Source: CAWGJF01 sp963715745
GTDB taxonomy: Bacteria > Bacteroidota > Ignavibacteria > Ignavibacteriales > Ignavibacteriaceae
Assembly (NCBI GenBank): GCA_963715745.1
Contig: OY970271.1
Span: 1,488,001 to 1,552,000 of the forward strand
Length of the DNA stretch: 64,000 nucleotides
Direction of reading: 5' to 3'
Shown: positions 1 through 8,912 of the stretch, in pieces
How the letters are laid out: each line of letters begins with the position of its first letter
Numbering within the stretch: position 1 is the stretch's first letter
The notes under the pieces: model-generated
The model's input: the letters and a program-made list of their open reading frames with translations, nothing else
Databases searched by the model: none
What the model was told of the DNA's origin: nothing
Made by a program: the position numbers and the translations under genes

Positions 1-2277
1 TTCAACAGGAGTAATGTACTGGCCATAAATACAGAAGTTATCAACAGCCCACCACCAGTCCCATCCGGGCTGAACTGATCTCATTCTGAACATTACATTT
101 GACTGTCCGGCAAGCAATGATGTAGCATCAACAACTTCGTGAGTGTTTCTTACACTGGCTCCAACCTGGTCCCATATTCCTGTCCAGGTTGAACCGCCGT
201 CTGTGCTTACCTCTACGTGTGCTTCATCCTGAGCATCAATAGTTCTCCAGTCATTATCAAATTCAACCCATACCATTTCAGTGTACTGACTTAAATCAAA
301 TGTTTGATTAAGAGTAGCAGTTGAAAGTAATGTTGTACCGGAACCACAAAGATCAGCATCAGCAGCAAAAACATTACCTGTTGCAGCAGGAGGCATTGTG
401 TAAGGTCTTGATAGAGTAGAGATATCCCAGACACAGGTACCTCCGTCATTTGTGATTGTCCAGCTACCAGCTCCTGCTGTAAAGTCATCACAATAGATTT
501 CATCATTTACAATATTTGGATTCGATTCGGTTGTAAAACTCCATATCGGACCTTGTTGAGAACAAGTATCTCCTACTTCTACAATTCTCCAATAATAAGT
601 AGTTGAGTAGGAAAGTGGTCCGCCGGTTACGTTCCAGCTTGTAGCAAGTGTACCGCTCTGTACTAATGAAAGTGAAAACGGATCGGTTCCAAAATATGTT
701 TCATTAGTATTAGCTCCTGCACCATTTGTCCAGGTTAACTGAGAGAGATTTATTGAAACATCTGTAGCACCATTTGTAGGTGCCGGGTTTGTTGCTGCTT
801 CAACCGGACAGGGGGGTGCAAATGTTACTTGTGCCATCCAACCCTGTGCAACACCTGAACTAACATCCATCCAGTATGGATAAGCAACATCATTTACTGC
901 AGCAATCCCAATATAATCACCAGCGTAATTGCCGGAGAAACCGGGAATTGGTCCAAGCGTAAATGAATGATCACTTACAAGAAAGTTATTAAATGTACTT
1001 CCACCATCATAAGAAGAAGCCATATAAACTTCAGCCTGTGTGTTAACAACGTTTCTGCTGTCATAAAAAGTTAATAGTAACTGTCCTGTTGACTGATCAA
1101 CAGTGCACCATGGAAATAATTGATCTTTACCATTATTCATTGGATCATCATTAACTCTTACAGGTGAAGTCCAGGTTGCACCTCCATCATCTGAGCTGAT
1201 TAATACCACATCAGGATCACTTCCAGCGGGAACATGACCGCCTCTTTGTGTCCAGGTAATATAAATTTTTCCATTATTAGCCCCACCTGATCTGTCCACT
1301 GCCATTGACGGGAACGAGTTGGTTCTTAACCCCTTAGGTGAAAGTCCACTACTGCGAATTCCAAAATTAACCTGCTCATAAGCTCTTATTGCTGTCCATG
1401 TAGCACCACCATCGATAGATTTTGCAAATCCAATTGCATCCTCTCCATCTGTCCAGTTAGCATCATAAATTGCATAACAAACATATACTTCACCGTTAGG
1501 ACCGATCTGAACATTTGGTCCTTGTGCGAATGAACTACCACCAGGAGTTATTGAACTTGATAAATCTTTTAAAGATGACCATGTAGCTCCCATATCAGTT
1601 GTGTAAACTAATGAAGCTTCACTAATATTTAAATTTGACCAGGGATAATAAAGCCTGTTGTAATAAGGACTGCTTGGGTTTTTATCAATCATTATATGTT
1701 CTTTATCCTGGCTTGGTGTACTGTAAGCAATGTGAGTCGTCCAGGTTGAACCAAAATTTGTTGAAACGGCCAATCCTAGTGAATAAGAACTGGCAACCAG
1801 ATATCCCTCATAAAAAACACCATCAGCACCAATAACAGAAGCAGGATCACCACCGTTGATTCCAAACGGAGGAGGTTCAACACCTGTCCACGATGAAGAT
1901 CCATCCAATGACCAGTAAACTCCCGTACCCCAAATAGCAGAAACCGGCCATGGCGTACAATTGGATGAGGCAAAAATTATGTTTTCATCAGTAGGATGCA
2001 TATCAACACTGAACTCCGATTGAGTAGTGTTTGTAGTTGGATGTGGTCTGAAGCTAGGTCCGACTGTAGCTTCAATATTATTAAAAGAATAATGCCTGAT
2101 CACCTGGGATGGTTGATCCCATTTAAAATTAGGATCTATTGTCCCGGGATTATTCTGATCGATAACGATCCTTGACCACCTTGGATCATTATCGCTTGCG
2201 TTTTGTGCAAATGTGACAAAGGAAAGTAAACACAATCCAAGCCACATTGCAAGAAACATGGTTACACGATGTTTCAT
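1..2277 (-). CDS. Secreted BNR/sialidase-fold propeller protein, C-terminus cut by window edge
   Basis: This gene runs off the left edge; 759 codons are visible and the stop lies outside. The ATG at 2277 has a GGAG ribosome site (minus strand of 2283-2286). The product opens with a signal peptide of about 24 residues ending FVTFAQ. The next ~500 residues carry at least six Asp-box-like repeats (SxDxGxxW type, for example STNFGSTWTT and SIDGGATWTA), typical of BNR/sialidase-like beta-propellers. A fibronectin-like segment starts at CPVEAATNP, followed by a MAM/jelly-roll-like segment ending WWWAVDNFCIYGQY. The downstream neighbour at 2703-5540 has the same layout and ends in a T9SS sorting tail, so the missing part probably holds one too (inference). 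Glycan cleavage cannot be claimed, because Asp boxes also occur in non-enzymatic propellers. The protein is probably exported through Sec and T9SS. Confidence 0.85.
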   Translation of the reverse strand, partial: MKHRVTMFLAMWLGLCLLSFVTFAQNASDNDPRWSRIVIDQNNPGTIDPNFKWDQPSQVIRHYSFNNIEATVGPSFRPHPTTNTTQSEFSVDMHPTDENIIFASSNCTPWPVSAIWGTGVYWSLDGSSSWTGVEPPPFGINGGDPASVIGADGVFYEGYLVASSYSLGLAVSTNFGSTWTTHIAYSTPSQDKEHIMIDKNPSSPYYNRLYYPWSNLNISEASLVYTTDMGATWSSLKDLSSSITPGGSSFAQGPNVQIGPNGEVYVCYAIYDANWTDGEDAIGFAKSIDGGATWTAIRAYEQVNFGIRSSGLSPKGLRTNSFPSMAVDRSGGANNGKIYITWTQRGGHVPAGSDPDVVLISSDDGGATWTSPVRVNDDPMNNGKDQLFPWCTVDQSTGQLLLTFYDSRNVVNTQAEVYMASSYDGGSTFNNFLVSDHSFTLGPIPGFSGNYAGDYIGIAAVNDVAYPYWMDVSSGVAQGWMAQVTFAPPCPVEAATNPAPTNGATDVSINLSQLTWTNGAGANTNETYFGTDPFSLSLVQSGTLATSWNVTGGPLSYSTTYYWRIVEVGDTCSQQGPIWSFTTESNPNIVNDEIYCDDFTAGAGSWTITNDGGTCVWDISTLSRPYTMPPAATGNVFAADADLCGSGTTLLSTATLNQTFDLSQYTEMVWVEFDNDWRTIDAQDEAHVEVSTDGGSTWTGIWDQVGASVRNTHEVVDATSLLAGQSNVMFRMRSVQPGWDWWWAVDNFCIYGQYITPVE

Positions 2278-2300
2278 CGATTCTCCTATTAATTAAGAAA

Positions 2301-2326
2301 TAATGAAGTTAGTTAAAATTATCTTT
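2301..2326 (-). promoter_or_regulatory. Shared leader motif TTAACTAACTT upstream of the first BNR gene
   Basis: On the minus strand this block contains AAAGAT, then ATTTT, then AACTAACTT and ATTA; the core TTAACTAACTT is at 2306-2316. It lies about 30 bases before the ATG at 2277. An almost identical block sits before the next gene (5564-5587), and the core recurs before the TonB-dependent receptor (42578-42588). Placement between promoter and ribosome site suggests a 5' UTR or promoter element. That role is inference. Confidence 0.45.
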
Positions 2327-2621
2327 GTCAAAGACTGATCAAGAAGTTTAGAGGACAGTAAATTTTTTATTTTAATTAATAACAACAATTATTGTAAAAA
2401 ATATGATCTTTATTTTTAAGAATTACAGAACAATTTTTTTGATACAACGAATTGCGCCCTTGTTATACGAATAGATGGAAAATAGTTTGGAAATGGAAGG
2501 ATTATTTTTACAATAAACTGAATAATTCTCCTCTGCCCAATGAGATATTTTCCTCTCCACATTGATTATCTGCAAACTTAAATAATTAATTAAATAAAAA
2601 AAATCTCGGATAGGAAATAAA

Positions 2622-2648
2622 AAACCCCCGCTCAATGAACGGGGGTTT
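2622..2648 (-). terminator. Intrinsic terminator of the 945-residue BNR protein gene
   Basis: A perfect 9-bp stem (AAACCCCCG at 2622-2630, CGGGGGTTT at 2640-2648) encloses a 9-base loop. On the minus strand the stem is followed by a T-rich run. It lies 55 bases past the TGA at 2703, so it ends transcription of the gene at 2703-5540 before the next gene downstream. Confidence 0.85.
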
Positions 2649-2663
2649 ATATTAAAAGATCCT

Positions 2664-2704
2664 TCTCCCGATGAATCGGGAATCAGGATGACAACTTCGT
2701 TGTC
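2664..2704. repeat. Two small palindromes, REP-like intergenic element
   Basis: TCCCGAT-GA-ATCGGGA (2666-2681) is followed by GACAAC-TTC-GTTGTC (2690-2704), which overlaps the TGA of the BNR gene. The composition is GC-richer than the surrounding spacer, and paired palindromes of this kind are typical of dispersed intergenic repeats. Only one copy is visible in this window, so repeat status is an inference. Confidence 0.35.
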
Positions 2705-5540
2705 ACTTCATCAACATAAGTTTCTTGGCAGAAGTGAAGTTAGGTGTCTCAATCCTGTAAACATAAACACCGCTTGCAAGTTTGGAAGCATCAAATACTA
2801 CTTCGTAACGACCTGCTTTTTGTGTTGTGTTTACAAGTGTTGTTACTTCTTCACCAAGCAGATTGTAAACGGCTAATTTAACCAATCCATCCTGGGCAAC
2901 AGAATATTTAATTGTTGTGCTCGGGTTGAATGGATTTGGATAATTCTGTTCAAGAGCAAATTCCAGAGGAGCAGCTATTTCAACTTCAACTACATCTGAA
3001 TATTCATATGTACCGTCAAAGTCTACTTGTTTTAATCTGTAAGAATAATTTCCTGCAGCCACTTTAGAATCAGTAAATGAATATGCATGAGTTTCTGTGC
3101 TTGTTCCGAAACCTGCAACATACCCGATTTTTTCAAACTGACCTTCAGATGATTTTCTTTCGATATCAAATCCCTGGTTATTTATTTCACTTGAAGTTGT
3201 CCAGTTCAATTGAACTTTGTCATCAATTACATTAGCAGCAAATGAAGAGAGTTCAACAGGCAGGCTGTATTGTCCGTTAATACAGAAGTTGTCAACTGCC
3301 CACCACCAGTCCCATCCAGGCTGAACTGATCTCATTCTGAGCATAACACTGGCCTGACCAATTAGAGCTGAAAGATCAACTACTTCATGAGTGTTTCTTA
3401 CACTAGCTCCAACCTGATCCCAATATCCTACCCAGGTAGTTCCACCGTCTGTACTGGCTTCTACATGTGCTTCATCCTGAGCGTCAATTGTTCTCCAGTC
3501 ATTATCAAATTCAAGCTGAAGCATTCCATAAGGAATTCCAGGTAAAGGATCTGAGAAATCCAAAGTTGTATTTAAAGTTGCTGTTGAAAGCAAAGTGGTT
3601 CCTGAACCGCAAAGATCAGCATCTGCAGCAAAAACATTCCCTGCGGCAGTTGCAGGCATTGTGTAAGGTCTGGATAAAGTAGAAATATCCCAAACGCAGG
3701 TACCGCCGTCATTGACTATTGTCCAGCCGCCAGCTCCTGCTGTAAAGTCGTCGCAATAAAGTGTAGTATCAACAAGGTTAGGATCTGTTTCAACAGTGAA
3801 GCTCCACAATGGACCGGTTGCATCGCAGGTATCACCGATTTCAACTACTCTCCAGTAATAAGTTGTTGAATATGTAAGTGGTAAGCCTGTAACATTCCAG
3901 CTTGTAGCAAGTGTACCACTCTGTACTAATGGTAGTGAGGCTGGATTGGTTCCAAAGTAAAGTTCATTTGTATTAGCACCGGCTCCGTTTGTCCAGGTAA
4001 CCTGTGGAAGTGTATTTGAAACATCAGTTGCTCCATTAGAAGGTGTTGGATTTGAAGCTGCTTCAACAGGACAGGGAGGGCCTAAAAGAATTTTTTCGTA
4101 ATAAACGTTTGGATCTTTACGAGGAGCACCGCCAGCCAGATCATCACGATTATCTGACCATACTACATGAAAAGCTGAGTTGGTAGCTGCGGCATGATTA
4201 TAATCTCCCATATATACAGAGTTTACAACTGCATCACGCCCAAATTCAGGTAATGATGCAACATCACTGATTGCAAAACTTGGATCAAAGGTTACTGTAG
4301 AACCTGAAATAACAGCAAGTCTGCCATAATATTTAAATAAATTGTTGTTTGCAACATCTTCCTGTCTGCTGTAGTAAAATATACCAAGACGACCACCATC
4401 AGGAGTTACTGCAATAGTAGGCTGCCATTGATCTTTTGTTGTTACATCGTCATTAACACTTACTGCTGAGCCCCAGGTAGCGCCACCATTTGTGGACATT
4501 ACCATATAAACATCAGCTTTATCGCCACCACCACCAATATTATCATATGTAACATAAATATCACCGCTAACAGGGTTAACAGCAGCATGAGGAAATTCGC
4601 TGCTTCGGAAACTTGAAAAAGTAGCAGTTCCATTCCTCAATCCGGTTAATCCTAAATCACCATTAACTCCACCGACTAAACCACTTGCAACAGTTACAGG
4701 GGATCCAAAAGTAAGACCCTGGTCTGTGGACTTACGAACCTGGATAGAACTTCCGGCATACCAGAATGCATAAACTGAATGATCCGGACCAACAGCAACA
4801 AAAGCACCCTGGTTTCCGGTTACGATTGAAACACCGCCGGAAGGACCAAAAGTAGCTCCCTGGTCAGTTGAACGGTACATTTTTATACCATTTCCTGAAC
4901 CGAAGGAACGTGAAATGAGATAAACATTTCCGTTACCGGGACCAGCAAAATTATCAACGGTATGCCATTGTTTATCTTCTGAGGAACCACCCGGTGTACC
5001 ATTAACTGGTGCCATCCATGTATGCCCATTATCATCTGAACGGAAAACCTGTATTGTACCCGAGCCGCTAAAACCTAAAGTAGAAAAATAAATTCTTCCG
5101 GTGGTTTCATCTCTGGCCATAACAGGATCACCTGCATCTCCAATAGAACTTGTAGGCAGTAAGCCTCCATCTACAAATGAAACTCCACCATCGTCCGAAT
5201 AAGACCATCCGGTAAAATGACTTCCGCTTGCAAATGAACCGGAATCGTTGAAACCAATTACTACCTGGTTTCCATAAGCAAGAATACATGTTTCACTCTG
5301 TGTGAACTGAGATGTACTGCCGGCTCCGTTATTATTATTAACAAGAACATCCGATGCCCCGGAGACGTCTTCAATCTTAATAGGCTGTCGAACTTTTTGG
5401 GCGCCATCTTCAATGTTGTTTCCTCCCGGTACACCAATATAGTTTTCATTAATAACAGGAAGCTTTTCAACATTTGCGGTCTGTGCCAGAACCATACCTG
5501 ACAAGAACAATGTCAGAAATAGTAATGTGAGATTCTTCAT
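2703..5540 (-). CDS. Secreted BNR propeller protein with T9SS type A sorting domain
   Basis: The 945-residue product begins with a signal peptide ending SGMVLAQ. Residues ~80-480 hold Asp-box-like repeats (SDDGGVSFVD, SDDNGHTWMA, STDQGATFGP, STNGGATWGS), as in BNR/sialidase-fold propellers. From CPVEAASNP there is a fibronectin III-like unit, then a MAM/jelly-roll-like unit (CDDFTAGAGGW to WWWAVDNFC), then a further beta domain. The last ~80 residues are a classic type A sorting tail: YPNPFNPSTTIKYSV, YNLLGEEVTTLVN, GVYVYRIET. It is therefore probably carried across the outer membrane by T9SS and anchored or released there. The ATG at 5540 is preceded by GGAG. The middle module is nearly the same as in the gene downstream, while the propellers differ, pointing to module duplication or gene conversion. 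Substrate unknown. Confidence 0.9.
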   Translation of the reverse strand: MKNLTLLFLTLFLSGMVLAQTANVEKLPVINENYIGVPGGNNIEDGAQKVRQPIKIEDVSGASDVLVNNNNGAGSTSQFTQSETCILAYGNQVVIGFNDSGSFASGSHFTGWSYSDDGGVSFVDGGLLPTSSIGDAGDPVMARDETTGRIYFSTLGFSGSGTIQVFRSDDNGHTWMAPVNGTPGGSSEDKQWHTVDNFAGPGNGNVYLISRSFGSGNGIKMYRSTDQGATFGPSGGVSIVTGNQGAFVAVGPDHSVYAFWYAGSSIQVRKSTDQGLTFGSPVTVASGLVGGVNGDLGLTGLRNGTATFSSFRSSEFPHAAVNPVSGDIYVTYDNIGGGGDKADVYMVMSTNGGATWGSAVSVNDDVTTKDQWQPTIAVTPDGGRLGIFYYSRQEDVANNNLFKYYGRLAVISGSTVTFDPSFAISDVASLPEFGRDAVVNSVYMGDYNHAAATNSAFHVVWSDNRDDLAGGAPRKDPNVYYEKILLGPPCPVEAASNPTPSNGATDVSNTLPQVTWTNGAGANTNELYFGTNPASLPLVQSGTLATSWNVTGLPLTYSTTYYWRVVEIGDTCDATGPLWSFTVETDPNLVDTTLYCDDFTAGAGGWTIVNDGGTCVWDISTLSRPYTMPATAAGNVFAADADLCGSGTTLLSTATLNTTLDFSDPLPGIPYGMLQLEFDNDWRTIDAQDEAHVEASTDGGTTWVGYWDQVGASVRNTHEVVDLSALIGQASVMLRMRSVQPGWDWWWAVDNFCINGQYSLPVELSSFAANVIDDKVQLNWTTSSEINNQGFDIERKSSEGQFEKIGYVAGFGTSTETHAYSFTDSKVAAGNYSYRLKQVDFDGTYEYSDVVEVEIAAPLEFALEQNYPNPFNPSTTIKYSVAQDGLVKLAVYNLLGEEVTTLVNTTQKAGRYEVVFDASKLASGVYVYRIETPNFTSAKKLMLMK

Positions 5541-6049
5541 TAGAACTCCATTTTAGTTGAATGTAATAAGTTAGTTAAATAATCTTTTTTAAAAAGCAGA
5601 TAAAAAATAATAGGGGAAATTCTTTTATTTATAAATATACTAATAACAGTTATTCTTAATTAAAACCTGATCACTCCTGGAAAAGCAAACAAGTTTTGCG
5701 AATGAAAAATTTTAGTATCGCTTAACAATGAAAGTATGAAAAATAATTATGGATAAGAAATGTTTTTATTTTACCAACGGATATTTTCTCCACAACCAAA
5801 GAATTCATTTCCTTAACATCTAATTAAATGCAAATTTAAGTAAATATTTAAATAAAATGCCAGTAGTTTTTAAAAATTTATTTAACAGGGTAATTGACTA
5901 TTTTTAATAGCAAAAATTAATCCGAAATAAAAACTGCTACTAAGTTAACATTAATTTGTTGCTGTTATATCCTTGTTGAAATTACAAAACATTTTTTCTG
6001 ATTAAACAGTAATTATTTCTTTGTTAAACTGAATTTCTTTACAAATAAA
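5541..6049. other. Divergent spacer between BNR gene and glycosyltransferase
   Basis: This 509-base AT-rich stretch lies between genes transcribed away from each other and must hold both promoters. The only structured signal I can support is the shared leader block at 5564-5587. I found no ORF with a credible start and ribosome site, no tRNA and no strong hairpin. Confidence 0.5.
5564..5587 (-). promoter_or_regulatory. Shared leader motif TTAACTAACTT upstream of the second BNR gene
   Basis: The minus strand reads AAAGATTATTTAACTAACTT and continues ATTA; the core TTAACTAACTT is at 5568-5578. It matches the block before the neighbouring BNR gene (2301-2326) almost base for base. Both lie about 30 bases before their ATG, although the intervening leader sequence differs. 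Conservation limited to this block suggests selection or a shared promoter. Confidence 0.45.
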
Positions 6050-7024
6050 ATGAACACAGTCTCAATTATTGTTGCTGCCAAGAATGAAGAGAAGAATATT
6101 GCTGAATTAATTAATTGTATTTCTAAACAGAATTTTGGTAAGAATAGTTTTGAACTAATTATAGTCAATGATGGATCAACAGATGGGACATCGGAAAGTA
6201 TTATTAATAACAGTTCTCAGGTTAATTCATTAAAACTACTTGAAATTGGCAAAGAAGAATCATCAGGTAAACGCAATGCACTATCTCTTGGAATTAAAAA
6301 TTCCAAACATTCTTTTATTTGTATTACCGACGCTGACTGCAGTCCGCAAAAAAACTGGCTGAAATCTTTTTCAGAAAAATTCAGTGAGGGGTATGATTTT
6401 GTTTTTGGAATTGCTCCATTCTACCAAAAGAAAAACCTTGTTAATAAAATTTCCTGTTATGAAAATTTTCGGGGATCGATGCTTGCAACTGTAATGACTA
6501 AGCTTGGATTACCATATACGGCAGCCGCAAGAAGCTTTGGCTTCAGCAAAAAAGCATTTGAAAAAATCGAAGGCTACAAAAACACTTACGACACGCTTAG
6601 CGGTGATGATGATTTACTTTTGCGTGAGGCTGTTAAGAATAAAATGAAAATCGGGATAGTTACTGATCCGGATGCTTTTGTGCTGAGCAAGTCCAAGTTC
6701 AGGTTCAAGGAGTATTTTAAACAAAGAAGCAGACATACGCAAAGTTCCTTTCACTATTTACTAAAGCAGAAAATTGTACTGGCTTTTTTGCATCTTTTGA
6801 ATTTGCTGATTTTATTTTCTCCTTTATTATTATTTGTTGATAAAATATTTATTATTCCATTTATAGTTAAAGTGGTTTCAGATTTAATTATTGGTTTGGT
6901 TTATCAAAAAAGATTCGGGTACAGGTTTTCTTTTTTTGAAATCGTTTATCTTCAGATTTCTTATGAATTATTTTTGATAATACATTTTTTTAATGCCTTG
7001 TTTAAAAAAGCCGAGTGGAAATGA
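6050..7024 (+). CDS. Family 2 glycosyltransferase, membrane-associated
   Basis: The 324-residue product has the GT-A nucleotide-sugar fold typical of family 2: SIIVAAKNEEKNI at the N-terminus, VNDGSTDGT, and the metal-binding D94-A-D96 in TDADCSP. Downstream come a GDDDLLLREA acceptor-site segment and QRSRH in the place of the QxxRW motif of processive enzymes. Two or three hydrophobic segments follow at residues ~240-315, so it is probably anchored in the inner membrane, adding sugars to a lipid or polysaccharide acceptor. Donor and acceptor cannot be told from sequence. Its TGA overlaps the ATG of the next gene (ATGA at 7021-7024), so the glycosyltransferase and methyltransferase are probably translationally coupled and act on the same glycan or lipid (inference). 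Confidence 0.88.
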   Translation: MNTVSIIVAAKNEEKNIAELINCISKQNFGKNSFELIIVNDGSTDGTSESIINNSSQVNSLKLLEIGKEESSGKRNALSLGIKNSKHSFICITDADCSPQKNWLKSFSEKFSEGYDFVFGIAPFYQKKNLVNKISCYENFRGSMLATVMTKLGLPYTAAARSFGFSKKAFEKIEGYKNTYDTLSGDDDLLLREAVKNKMKIGIVTDPDAFVLSKSKFRFKEYFKQRSRHTQSSFHYLLKQKIVLAFLHLLNLLILFSPLLLFVDKIFIIPFIVKVVSDLIIGLVYQKRFGYRFSFFEIVYLQISYELFLIIHFFNALFKKAEWK

Positions 7025-7833
7025 GACGCGAGCAGACTGAAGAAAAAATAAAAGCACAAAAAGATATTCTTGCAGAACAAACTTCCGGACTGCCGTTTCA
7101 GAAAGGTTTATATGTAAAAGAAATTATCTCACAAGAAAAAGAGGTAAAGGATTTATTCATTCTTGATCTCGGTTCGGGTGAAGGCGGAACTTCTTTGGTC
7201 CTTTCAAACGAAAATAATGTTATAAGCTTTGATATAAAACTCAACCGTTTGAAAAAACAGCAACAAACATCTTCTTTAAATAAAATAAATGGAAACGCTG
7301 TCACTTTACCTTTTAAAAACGATTTGTTTGATTTAATAATTCTGCAGGATGTAATTGAACACGTAAATGAGATTGAAAAATTATTAACTGAAGTGTTGAG
7401 AGTGCTTAAAATAGGTGGTTACATTTATCTGAGCACACCAAACAGGTATTCATTAATTAATATTTTGTCCGATCCGCATTGGGGAAAACCTTTCATCGGT
7501 CTTTTAAACAGGGAACAGATAAAAAAATATTACCTTAAAATCTTCAGGAAAAACGAATTAAAACGGAAAGATATTGCACAGTTATTTTCACTTAACAAAA
7601 TCAACCTTGTTTTTGACGGGCAGTTTGAAAAAAAATTAAATACTGATTTTGCAGTTGACTGGCTGGTTAAAGGAAATGAGGGAGTAATCTGGAGCGAATT
7701 TCATAAAAAGCTTTTGCGGATTACAAAATTTGTTAAGGCAGATAAATTATTGTTAAAAGCTGCCAATGGGAAGTATGGAATTGTGAATAAATATCTCACA
7801 CCAACGTTTTATTTTCTTCTTAGAAAAAAATAA
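7021..7833 (+). CDS. Class I SAM-dependent methyltransferase
   Basis: About 270 residues. The SAM-binding motif I is ILDLGSGEGGTSL, followed by an acidic strand end (SFDIKL), NGNAVTLPF, motif IV LIILQDVIEHV and the post-motif GGYIYLSTPNRYS, as in Methyltransf_11/UbiE-like enzymes. I prefer the ATG at 7021, which overlaps the upstream stop as ATGA; a GTG at 7015 in the same frame is the alternative. Coupling to a glycosyltransferase suggests methylation of a cell-surface sugar or lipid precursor, but the substrate is unknown. The C-terminal ~100 residues are basic and lack motifs I recognise. Confidence 0.85.
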   Translation: MRREQTEEKIKAQKDILAEQTSGLPFQKGLYVKEIISQEKEVKDLFILDLGSGEGGTSLVLSNENNVISFDIKLNRLKKQQQTSSLNKINGNAVTLPFKNDLFDLIILQDVIEHVNEIEKLLTEVLRVLKIGGYIYLSTPNRYSLINILSDPHWGKPFIGLLNREQIKKYYLKIFRKNELKRKDIAQLFSLNKINLVFDGQFEKKLNTDFAVDWLVKGNEGVIWSEFHKKLLRITKFVKADKLLLKAANGKYGIVNKYLTPTFYFLLRKK

Positions 7834-7911
7834 TTGTTGATTATCAGGTTTTAGTTAAAACTGATTATTAAATTAGCAGCAACCTAATTTTCAAATAAGA
7901 AATCAAAAAAG

Positions 7912-8304
7912 ATGAAATACGATTTACTTGCAAAAAAAGCAGTCGAAGCAAAAAAGAATGCAAAGCCAACCTATTCAAAATTTCATGTCGGTTCTGCACT
8001 GATTACAGAGGATGGAAAAATTTATACCGGCAGCAATATTGAATCCAGTTCATACAGTCTGACCATATGTGCGGAAAGAGTTGCAATATTTAAAGCAATT
8101 TCCGAAGGTGAAGGAAAATTTAAAGCGATTGCAATTGCCGGAGATACGGATGATTACATTTCTCCATGCGGTGCGTGCAGGCAGGTGATAAGTGATCTAT
8201 GTGGAGATATAGATGTTATAATGGTAAACGGCAATGGCGATTATAAAATAAATAAAACATCCGAATTGCTTCCTTATGCTTTTTCTGATGACGATTTAAA
8301 ATAA
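7912..8304 (+). CDS. cdd: Cytidine deaminase
   Basis: This enzyme hydrolyses cytidine or deoxycytidine to uridine or deoxyuridine plus ammonia in pyrimidine salvage. The 130-residue length is that of the small tetrameric class. The zinc site is complete: C53-A-E55-R with the proton-shuttling Glu55, and P-C86-G-A-C89-R-Q supplying the other two cysteines. GSNIESSSYSLTICAER and SKFHVGSAL are family signatures. It is the first gene of a same-strand salvage cluster with thymidine kinase (20 bases on), a nucleoside transporter and purine nucleoside phosphorylase, which fits uptake and reuse of exogenous nucleosides. Confidence 0.96.
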   Translation: MKYDLLAKKAVEAKKNAKPTYSKFHVGSALITEDGKIYTGSNIESSSYSLTICAERVAIFKAISEGEGKFKAIAIAGDTDDYISPCGACRQVISDLCGDIDVIMVNGNGDYKINKTSELLPYAFSDDDLK

Positions 8305-8324
8305 CCCCAAAGAGTATTTTGTAA

Positions 8325-8909
8325 ATGACAGAACACACCCTCCACTTAATGCCAAAAGATATCGGCTGGATTGAAGTAATAACCGGCTGCATGTTCAGTG
8401 GAAAAACCGAAGGGTTGATTCGAAGACTAAGAAGAGCACAAATTGCAAAACAAAAAGTAAAAATTTTTAAGCCGCTCATCGATACTCGTTATTCAAACGA
8501 TTCCATTGTTTCGCATAGTGAGCAATCATTGCCATCTATTTTAATAAAAGATATAAAAGAAGTTTTTCAGCATCTTGATGATGCACAGGTAATTGGAATT
8601 GATGAAGCTCAGTTTTTTAATGAAGATCTTGTACAGGTTTGCAACCAGCTAGCTGATGAAGGAAAACGTGTAATTGTTGCCGGGCTCGATCAGGATTATA
8701 AAGGCATTCCTTTTGAGCCAATGCCGCGTTTACTTGCAATAGCTGAATTTATAACCAAGCAATTAGCAATTTGTATGGAATGCGGAAATCCTGCCGATAA
8801 AACCCAACGCAAAAAATCTGTAACAGGCAGGGTTGTTGTCGGTGCTGCCGATCTTTATGAAGCAAGATGCAGAAAGTGTCATTACATTCCTGAAGAAGTT
8901 GAGGTCTGA
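8325..8909 (+). CDS. tdk: Thymidine kinase, type II
   Basis: Phosphorylates thymidine (and deoxyuridine) to dTMP with ATP. The 194-residue product has the P-loop G21-CMFSGKT28, the Walker B/DEAQ segment IGIDEAQFF, the lasso region, and the structural zinc site formed by CMECG and CRKCH, all hallmarks of the TK1-like tetrameric family. A second ATG at codon 9 (MPKDIGW) could be the start, since homologues usually have only a few residues before the P-loop. It lies between cdd and the nucleoside transporter and is probably co-transcribed with them; only 3 bases separate it from the transporter gene. Confidence 0.95.
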   Translation: MTEHTLHLMPKDIGWIEVITGCMFSGKTEGLIRRLRRAQIAKQKVKIFKPLIDTRYSNDSIVSHSEQSLPSILIKDIKEVFQHLDDAQVIGIDEAQFFNEDLVQVCNQLADEGKRVIVAGLDQDYKGIPFEPMPRLLAIAEFITKQLAICMECGNPADKTQRKKSVTGRVVVGAADLYEARCRKCHYIPEEVEV

Positions 8910-8912
8910 TTT

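Noticed and set aside
2423..2635. Possible 70-residue minus-strand gene in the spacer between the BNR genes
   Set aside because: It starts inside the terminator region, has no ribosome site and its composition is that of spacer DNA.
7841..7865. Hairpin ATCAGGTTTT...AAAACTGAT as terminator after the methyltransferase
   Set aside because: The stem has a bulge, is AT-rich and is not followed by a T run.
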